Shown: positions 17,401-21,579 of the stretch, in pieces
Position numbering within the stretch: the first letter of the stretch is position 1
Layout: each line of letters starts with the position of its first letter
DNA from: Oscillospiraceae bacterium
GTDB lineage: Bacteria > Bacillota > Clostridia > Oscillospirales > Ruminococcaceae
Direction of reading: 5' to 3'
Assembly (NCBI GenBank): GCA_031281115.1
Contig: JAITFV010000285.1
Location: 1-26,917 of the forward strand
Length of the DNA: 26,917 nucleotides
Position numbers and translations under genes: made by a program
Notes under the pieces: generated by a model
Told to the model about the DNA's origin: nothing
The model's input: only the letters and a program-made list of their open reading frames with translations
Database searches by the model: none

Positions 17401-17443
17401 CCATCACTAAAGTCAAAAATACTGACAGAATACGCTTTTTCAT
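11429..17443 (-). CDS. Giant secreted multidomain protein with PPC-like, Big-type, InlB-type repeats and a dockerin-like C-terminus
   Basis: 2004 residues from the ATG at 17443, which follows a perfect AGGAGGAAC site. A signal peptide (1 to about 33, ending AEA) is followed by five degenerate repeats resembling bacterial pre-peptidase C-terminal domains (about 275-419, 458-631, 707-872, 950-1065, 1087-1197), each with D-[IVM]-Y/F...EPG and ending GTYY-like then GTYS-like strands. Cysteine-rich inserts lie at 248-269, 639-685, 765-800 and 879-912. Big-type Ig domains follow (about 1205-1300, 1385-1475, 1482-1573), one Listeria-Bacteroides-type repeat (about 1307-1381), two InlB B-type repeats (1674-1742, 1766-1841) around a glycine/proline linker (1746-1763), and a dockerin-like end (1941-2004). 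The first calcium loop (D1942, T1944, T1946, G1947, D1953) is acceptable; the second (1977-1988) has lost most ligands. No catalytic domain is seen. It is likely a surface adhesin or scaffold; partners are unknown. It has its own promoter and structured leader. Confidence 0.9.
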   Translation of the reverse strand: MKKRILSVFLTLVMVTGVAVLPSSDFMLIAEAASTAETHDNGMVLFNREYPSSFGTERIAQQYTLDMPLDGDLRLQINVPRNNVGAPAERALPINGAFIQLARTGTYNSSGELIPVAKDANDEHLPENILIPGTTQVGALQQEYPRAFSGAIAYTPGSPLNDTYLRPLPNSLNALPAGTYEVLITRIEGVQGADTGEFIFFAEYFNNELEGGGKGVNDTFEGAQLLVPGMTVRGRISVGRQNIPNNPCGATGTPPNFQMCPPANDCSICVEAYEEVGDTDMYKYELTEPGRLTFYITGGHVSTHTQRLPIPIQGIPNGGMNLLLFDGREEGTPSSLGSKIPHLFSSATATSLLSSDTPLSVSWHTIRIPSSAPNLTHIANAQMSYVDLEPGTYYIRLASVLSQHGVNHGTYSMRADFMPFDESKNADSIIGSQTDRLDDNVRADAREVNIHTDLPAEKRTVAGFLSLDNAVDIYKIVLEEPGVVYVDLTRDAPRDTGTVSAANPFGPSPGDGGIDTAPNLRWLNNQGDLAARSAILDVSSPVAWLSPTFNDRNHRISGTGDNLGITFNLPVTVADTTIANRRHSSFVGLEAGTYYVEVERRGISTNATSPHANLGINSPNTGTYSLTFEFLPANRTKDCVFIKCSDKKCITKPGDFCTHTEECDCCPDCVRGCGAALFADCHEDCEFDDFNYNAGNTYFSPVPMEFGQTARGMISTANNIDTFLYVIEKPGIISLEIYSPVNGGLPPNTVRNSYSFNAVNFLISCYTDCDVNCDPNIRNICDDDECGQNCPICNVWCRKCNNTTNIHEAYITNGGISFDNNRIHPNFYAAEPGIYKLQVTRRDTHNTLTNDHRIQGQINNGNTGLYNFKANFNPIDIDCCIEPNNNCVLCKPDCSECEGEEPGEGEEPCEECAPDPKRRYSLEPNNNRALGTLIFDYNNPENPNAFNRRITTMLSLTDHEDIYQFVVSEPGRVSVNITSLNIPLTTDPVADLIWYREGTVDLEVIRRPVPINFSASGQNFHMDFEIPGTYYVGVHKRTIQNLNPPPEHTHTSAHSGFYTINAGFTAAGNMERNNNTMSTAEQIGPGQMALGYLSHQDTVDWFKYTLPHDANLTMQLTNGGSVGGINFGIGLNNLSLAWYSESGVQLGIINTGSIFDQTVPLAAGSYFFEVTRRTPVNVAPPNLLGDTTISGTYILRVSDNVQPIPTITGVNIIPENDCCPHPRDFHKKAQFIANVTGTGNFSESVIWSIDGAVGDPRTRITAGGVLEVHQFETRDTLTIRATSTFNPSRTSTHTINLQDKDEERDSHYITLEIEPGEGGVIGGTVFGGGWHLEGCETTITATAGADYTFAGWYEDNDLVSADAVYTFDVEEGRTFEARFVERTTVEAIIVSPKETPVQTGQSFKFSAVVEGENNPDQSAVVWSISDETCEFTKIDPNTGELFVGITEPEGTIITVTATSTREPAIFDTATVTVTTEPVERTVTAVTVTPNEINLSRGSTRTFVATVDGIYAPQNVIWTVAGTPVDGATQGTGISSTTGLLTIGASDTRNTITVRATSTHPATPPVFGEATVTILQPRTLVSIVQPAARTGVLNGTPKTATALGLPLTVTMNTTGAPAQAVVMWRVDDSVNYNPGTTTAQTFRVEGTVLLPEDVLNPDNNVSLEVFIDVTVNGGIFTITFNPNQGSVSVTSATTGAGGVLTSLPTPTRSNHTFNGWFTALTGGTQVSAGVTVFTADTTIYARWTASGNQGNPPGGSNPPGGGSNEARTITFNLQGGNINGATANFTRTTQDSGVLATGQRPSNPIRAGYTFDGWFTAASGGSERDIATFAFSANTTLYAQWIPLPNQTQAGRTPMAGFTITQAQINTINSAIPVHQLSISVTGSFTLNAGTAVAGQLAVLVRYNSTTREFEFVAGETVGSNGNAVLNITAAGDYLALIFKTGDVTGTGTVDTGDALAVLRHVAGVSGAKLNSIQNYVANGKTSDTNTGDALNILRLVAGVINRIQ

Positions 17444-17486
17444 AAGTTCCTCCTGAATTATAGTAAATTTTAAGTTAATCGGGATT

Positions 17487-17570
17487 GCGCTGTCTGTGGA
17501 CAGCGCCCGCAAACCGCAGTTTGCGGAAACCCCTTTAACTTTAAAATATTATATATTTTAAAGTTAAAGG
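17487..17570 (-). promoter_or_regulatory. Three contiguous hairpins in the 5' leader of the giant protein gene
   Basis: Three perfect inverted repeats lie end to end: GCGCTGTC/GACAGCGC (17487-17506, 4-base loop), CCGCAAAC/GTTTGCGG (17507-17526, 4-base loop) and an AT-rich 39-base palindrome with 18-bp arms starting CCTTTAACTTTAAAATAT (17532-17570, 3-base loop). All are in the predicted transcript (start near 17582), about 35 bases or more before the ribosome binding site. They may stabilise the mRNA or act as attenuators or binding sites; no known riboswitch fold is recognised. Confidence 0.8.
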
Positions 17571-17588
17571 ACTATAACACCTTTTTCC

Positions 17589-17617
17589 ATTGTACAATAA
17601 ATTAGCAAGTTTGTCAA
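17589..17617 (-). promoter_or_regulatory. Sigma-A promoter for the giant secreted protein
   Basis: On the minus strand TTGACA (17612-17617), 17 bases, TACAAT (17589-17594). The expected start is near 17582, giving a leader of about 138 bases that holds three hairpins. Confidence 0.8.
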
Positions 17618-17625
17618 GGGTGAGA

Positions 17626-17642
17626 TTTAGGACGGATTCTTA
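17626..17642. repeat. 17-bp direct repeat flanking the ManC/cupin gene (copy 1)
   Basis: TTTAGGACGGATTCTTA; matches 18731-18747 at 15 of 17 positions. It lies just upstream of the -35 box of the giant-protein promoter. Confidence 0.6.
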
Positions 17643-17691
17643 CATTTTTTGTTTAGGAATTGCCAAGAAATAAACTTGACAATCCCTTAAT

Positions 17692-17822
17692 ATAGCTGAT
17701 TAAATTGAAAACACTAAAGTGTTTTCTCGGCAGGCAGCGCTTGCCGCCGTGCCATCAGCACGGATAATCAGCTATGCAGTCAAGTCAAGCCGCCTTTGGC
17801 GGTTCGCGACGTATACGCCGCG
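17692..17822. repeat. Palindrome array in the intergenic region
   Basis: No gene is present. An outer inverted repeat ATAGCTGATTA (17692-17702) / TAATCAGCTAT (17765-17775) encloses GAAAACAC/GTGTTTTC (17707-17726), CGGC-A-GGCA/TGCC-GCCG (17728-17749) and CCGTGC/GCACGG (17747-17763). The last two share bases 17747-17749 and so compete. Further right are CCGCC/GGCGG (17790-17802) and CGCG-A-CGTATACG-C-CGCG (17805-17822). Such packing is far above what chance gives and suggests a small non-coding repeat element or a structured RNA. Confidence 0.8.
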
Positions 17823-17823
17823 G

Positions 17824-17849
17824 GTTAAAAACGCTTTAGCGTTTTTAAC
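17824..17849 (-). terminator. Possible terminator after the ManC/cupin gene
   Basis: GTTAAAAACGC (17824-17834) and GCGTTTTTAAC (17839-17849) are perfect arms with a four-base loop. The stop codon (17845-17847) is inside the hairpin. The GC core is only three base pairs and the T-run is inside the arm, so termination may be partial. Confidence 0.5.
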
Positions 17850-18696
17850 TTAACTGGCTATAATCAAGCCTTATAATATCGCTCTCGTCAAACTTCTCCC
17901 CGAGCTGAACTTCAGTAAAGTGCAAATCGGAGATTCCCGCAATTTTGTGCTTTTGACCGCGCATAATTTTAAGTACATCGCCCGCCATGACGGTTCTCGT
18001 TTCATCGTCAAGCGTAAAAGTTCCCTCGCCGCTCGTAATTACCCAAACCTCGTCGCGGTATGCGTGTGTTTGCAAACTGATTGCTTTCCCTGCTTTTATG
18101 AGCAGGTGCTTGACTAAACAATGCTCTTTCTGCGCCAGTACAGTGTACTCGCCCCAGCGACGTTCTTCGTATCTTGGGCGCACACTCTCAACTTTATCAA
18201 AAACAGGTCCTGATTCTGCGCTTGCGTTTATGTCAGAAACCAAGATTCCGTCGGGACTCGCGGCGATTACAAGGTCTTTTGTGCCGAGCGCGACGAGCGG
18301 AACTTCAAGTTCATTTATAATCAACGTGTTCTGTGTATTTTCCTGCGTTACGTTACCGGAAGATTCTGTTTTGCCGATGAGCGCCTTCCACGAACCGATT
18401 CCGGGGATTTCAATGTCATGCGGAACATTGCCGCCCTCGGGGACAATCGTAATTTCAACATCCTCGCCGAGCTGACCTCTTATGCTGTCAACCTGCGATT
18501 CGCTCGCTGCGACTATCACCTGCGCTCCGGGGTTTTCTGCACAAATTTGCGCATAAGTACGCTGAAACAATGACTCGCGATTACCTTCTTTATCGGTCAG
18601 TAATTTTAAAAATTGCTCGCGGCGAACGCCGTTCGTCAGGGGAAAAAGAGTTTTGCCGGTATCGCCCGAAAGCAGAATTATTCGCTTAGATTCCAT
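17845..18696 (-). CDS. ManC-like protein with collapsed nucleotidyltransferase domain and intact C-terminal cupin
   Basis: 283 residues, against roughly 460-480 for two-domain mannose-1-phosphate guanylyltransferase / mannose-6-phosphate isomerase proteins. The N-terminus keeps the outline of the transferase (IILLSGDTGKTLFPLTNG, then REQFLKLL, SLFQRT, VIVAASESQ), but the GGxGTRLWPLSR loop is degraded. The sequence jumps from a remnant of the EPEGRNTAP motif (VPEGGNVPHD, 85-94) to the domain's end (GSWKALI, 101-107; VPLVALGTKDLVI, 132-144), skipping about 170 residues of catalytic core. The cupin (RRWGEYTVL, 179-187 onward) is complete, with likely metal ligands Q209, H211, E216 and H250. Nucleotidyltransferase activity is unlikely; isomerase or sugar-binding activity is possible. 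It follows pilT by 48 bases; ribosome binding site GGAGG. A co-transcribed role in pilin or surface glycosylation is speculative. Confidence 0.78.
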   Translation of the reverse strand: MESKRIILLSGDTGKTLFPLTNGVRREQFLKLLTDKEGNRESLFQRTYAQICAENPGAQVIVAASESQVDSIRGQLGEDVEITIVPEGGNVPHDIEIPGIGSWKALIGKTESSGNVTQENTQNTLIINELEVPLVALGTKDLVIAASPDGILVSDINASAESGPVFDKVESVRPRYEERRWGEYTVLAQKEHCLVKHLLIKAGKAISLQTHAYRDEVWVITSGEGTFTLDDETRTVMAGDVLKIMRGQKHKIAGISDLHFTEVQLGEKFDESDIIRLDYSQLS

Positions 18697-18730
18697 GAAT
18701 GTTTCCTCCGTTTAAGCGGTGTGATTTTCT

Positions 18731-18747
18731 ATTAGGACGGGTTCTTA
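18731..18747. repeat. 17-bp direct repeat flanking the ManC/cupin gene (copy 2)
   Basis: ATTAGGACGGGTTCTTA; it includes the pilT stop codon on the minus strand and pairs with 17626-17642. Together they bracket the ManC-like gene and the palindrome array. Confidence 0.6.
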
Positions 18748-19797
18748 AACTAACCGCTTATCCAACGCGCTGACATCCTGCGCGAAGCTTAACGCGGTTT
18801 CGCGTGTAATTAAACCGTTGTAGTAGATTTCAGAAATAGCCTCGTCCATTGTCTGCATTCCGAGTTTCCTGCTCGTTTGCAAAACCGACGGAATCTGGAA
18901 GGTTTTACCCTCGCGCACATAACTTTTAATCGCGCCGTTGGACAGCATTACTTCAATCGCAGCCACGCGCCCTTTGCCGTCTTTTTTAGGCAGCAGCTGC
19001 TGCGAAACCACACATTCCAAGACGTCTGCGAGTTGTGTGCGTATTTGCTGCTGCTGATACGGCGGGAAGATGTCGATGATTCTGTCGATAGTGTTCGCCG
19101 CGCCGATTGTGTGCAGTGTCGAGAAAACCAAGTGTCCTGTTTCCGCAGCTGTTACAGCGGTAGAAATAGTTTCCAGGTCACGCATTTCCCCTACTAAGAT
19201 TACATCGGGGTCCTGCCGCAATGAAGCGCGCAATGCCGATGCAAAGTTCCTTGAATCGGTACCCATGTCCCGCTGATTGACTATACTTAATTTGTGCGAG
19301 TGCAGGTATTCCACGGGGTCTTCCAATGTAATAACGTGATATTTATACGTGTTGTTTATGATGTTAATAAGAGAAGCCAAAGTTGTGGATTTGCCGCTCC
19401 CTGTTGCTCCGGTTACGAGCACCAGCCCGCGGCGTTTATGCACCATATCAATGACACTCGCGGGAATCCCGAGTTCATCCGGACCGGGGATGTGCAGATT
19501 AAGAATACGCGCGACGACCGCCATACTTCCGCGCTGATAAAACACGTTCACGCGGTAACGCCCGACCCGCGGAATCGAGTGGGCGAAGTCAACCTCGCCT
19601 TCTTTCCGCAGAATTTCCTTTTGATTATCGCTCATAATCTCAAGCGCGACTCTCTCTATATCCGCGCCGCTCATGCGTTCTTCGCTCATCGGCGTAATTT
19701 TACCGTCAACACGGCAGGAAGGTGGACGCGCTATGGTCAAGTGCAGGTCGGATGCATGCATATCTGCCGCCTGTATAATCAAGGTTTCAAAAGTCAT
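18745..19797 (-). CDS. pilT: Type IV pilus retraction ATPase PilT
   Basis: A cytoplasmic hexameric ATPase that depolymerises pili for twitching and DNA uptake. 350 residues, normal. Domains: an N-terminal PAS-like part (ASDLHL at 15-20, the VDG strand at 30-32), then the RecA-like core with Walker A GATGSGKST (130-138), Asp box ITLEDPVEY (156-164), Walker B DVILVGEMRD (198-207) and His box GHLVFSTLHT (221-230). GAIKSYVREGK (288-298) corresponds to the AIRNLIRE retraction motif, which argues for PilT rather than a second extension ATPase. The start shares one base with the pilB stop (TAATG), so the pair is translationally coupled. Confidence 0.95.
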   Translation of the reverse strand: MTFETLIIQAADMHASDLHLTIARPPSCRVDGKITPMSEERMSGADIERVALEIMSDNQKEILRKEGEVDFAHSIPRVGRYRVNVFYQRGSMAVVARILNLHIPGPDELGIPASVIDMVHKRRGLVLVTGATGSGKSTTLASLINIINNTYKYHVITLEDPVEYLHSHKLSIVNQRDMGTDSRNFASALRASLRQDPDVILVGEMRDLETISTAVTAAETGHLVFSTLHTIGAANTIDRIIDIFPPYQQQQIRTQLADVLECVVSQQLLPKKDGKGRVAAIEVMLSNGAIKSYVREGKTFQIPSVLQTSRKLGMQTMDEAISEIYYNGLITRETALSFAQDVSALDKRLV

Positions 19798-21557
19798 TAT
19801 AAAGATACCTTTCCTAATAATTGCAGGGGAACAGCGGATTGCGTTTCTCCCGTGTTTTCAAAAGATATTTTAAGCATTTCGGCGATTGTTGTAGTCCCTT
19901 CGAGTACGTGCTTAATCGCGCTCATGCGGAGCGTATTCATGCCTTCCGATATGCCGATGTCACGGATTTCTTCGGTTGTCGCCATTTTAGAGATTGCAAC
20001 TTTTAGTTTAGGTGAAATCGCCATGATTTCATATACACCGATTCTCCCGTAATACCCCGAATCACCGCACAAGTGACAGCCCGCTGCATCATAAATTTCA
20101 AGTTCCTGACTAATCGGTACGTTCAGAGAAATTTTCTCATGTTCTTCAGCGGGGCGATTAACGCGGCATTCCTTGCACAGTCTCCGCACAAGCCGCTGCG
20201 CCATAATCCCCACTAATGCATCCGCAAGCAAAAACGACTCGACACCCATATCAATAAGGCGCGTAATCGTAGCCGCCGCGCTGTTTGTGTGGAGCGTACT
20301 TACTACAAGGTGTCCGGTGTTTGAAGCTTGTACGGCTATGCCTGCCGTTTCAGAGTCGCGGATTTCACCGACCATGATTATATCCGGGTCCTGCCGCAGA
20401 ATCGAACGCAGCGCACTCGCGAAAGTCATGTTAGCTTTCGGGTTTACTTGAACCTGATTCACGCCCGCGATATTAGCTTCTACCGGGTCCTCAACAGTGA
20501 TAATATTTACCTGCTCGGTATTAAGCTCGGAGATTGCGGTATACAGCGTAGTGGATTTACCGCTACCCGTGGGACCCGTTACTAAGATGATTCCGTGCGG
20601 ATTTGCGAGTATTTGATTAAATCGCTCAAGTTCGTAATCCTTCATGCCGAGTTCGGACTTTTTACGGGCGAACGAAGTACGCAGCGCAAGACGCATAACT
20701 ACTTTTTCGCCGTATGTGGACGGCAGAATCGAAACACGGATGTCGTATTCCTGCTTGTCAACGATAATGGACATCCGCCCGTCCTGCGGCTTTCTTTTTT
20801 CGGAAATATCCATGCCCGAAAGAATTTTTATACGGGTGGTGATTGCCGATATAAGTGCAATATCGTACATCATTTTTTCAACTAAAACGCCGTCAATTCT
20901 GAATCGGACACGAATTTGCTTTTCATGCGCGTCAAAGTGAATATCACTTGTACGCAAGCGTACCGCCTGTTCAATTATAGAGCGTACAAGCTGAACGATA
21001 GGTGCGTTTGAAACATCGGCTTCGCCCTGCGCCTCCATCGCGGCAAGCTGAGCAAGCTGCATCTCGCGCTCTTTTGAATACTGTTCCGCTGCCGACATAG
21101 CCTCGCTGGTCCCGAAGAAGCGGTCAAGAACGGAGTTAATCGCGCCGTAAGTTGCTATACGCGGTTCAATTGCATAGTTCGTGATAATTGCTATATCGTC
21201 CTGCGCAACCATATCTAAAGGGTCAGCCATCGCAAGAATTAACACATTAGGGTTTGCCGAATCAAACTCAATGGGCAGTACGCTGTGCTTACGCAGCACA
21301 GAACCGTTTACCAGCCCGATGATTTCGGTAGAAATTTTAATCCCGTGAAGGTCGATTATAGGGATATTAAGCTGTAAATGCAGAGCCATGGCTATGTCAT
21401 CGCCGGTTATGAAACCGCACTCAATCAAGCAGTCGCCGAGCCGCATACCTTTATTTTTCTTTTGGAAATCAAAAGCCGCCGATAATTGCGCCTCTGTTAT
21501 AACTTCATGATTTAGCAGAATGTCGCCGAGCCTGAGTTTCTGACCGCCGCTCCTCAT
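19797..21557 (-). CDS. pilB: Type IV pilus assembly ATPase PilB with MshEN-type N-terminus
   Basis: Powers pilus extension from the inner face of the membrane. 586 residues. The N-terminus has two 24-residue motifs exactly 30 residues apart, RLGDIL...Q (9-32) and RLGDCL...Q (39-62), the pattern of the MshEN domain that binds cyclic-di-GMP in several family members; motif 1 has glutamate 18 in place of the usual glycine. The core has Walker A GPTGSGKST (328-336), Asp box TVEDPVE (354-360), Walker B DIIMVGEIRD (392-401) and His box GHLVVSTLHT (415-424). Cysteines 461, 464, 494 and 497 form the usual zinc site. The start at 21557 follows GGGAGG. Upstream is a secreted repeat protein; downstream pilT overlaps. 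Confidence 0.94.
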   Translation of the reverse strand: MRSGGQKLRLGDILLNHEVITEAQLSAAFDFQKKNKGMRLGDCLIECGFITGDDIAMALHLQLNIPIIDLHGIKISTEIIGLVNGSVLRKHSVLPIEFDSANPNVLILAMADPLDMVAQDDIAIITNYAIEPRIATYGAINSVLDRFFGTSEAMSAAEQYSKEREMQLAQLAAMEAQGEADVSNAPIVQLVRSIIEQAVRLRTSDIHFDAHEKQIRVRFRIDGVLVEKMMYDIALISAITTRIKILSGMDISEKRKPQDGRMSIIVDKQEYDIRVSILPSTYGEKVVMRLALRTSFARKKSELGMKDYELERFNQILANPHGIILVTGPTGSGKSTTLYTAISELNTEQVNIITVEDPVEANIAGVNQVQVNPKANMTFASALRSILRQDPDIIMVGEIRDSETAGIAVQASNTGHLVVSTLHTNSAAATITRLIDMGVESFLLADALVGIMAQRLVRRLCKECRVNRPAEEHEKISLNVPISQELEIYDAAGCHLCGDSGYYGRIGVYEIMAISPKLKVAISKMATTEEIRDIGISEGMNTLRMSAIKHVLEGTTTIAEMLKISFENTGETQSAVPLQLLGKVSL

Positions 21558-21579
21558 ATATTATTCCTCCCTAATGCTC

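Noticed and set aside
17444..17512. Extended N-terminus for the giant protein from an upstream start
   Set aside because: It crosses the leader hairpin, lacks a ribosome binding site and would bury the signal peptide; the ATG at 17443 follows AGGAGG.
17444..17850. CRISPR array or tRNA cluster in the palindrome-rich intergenic region
   Set aside because: The stems all differ in sequence with no repeat-spacer periodicity, and no cloverleaf with a T-loop is seen.
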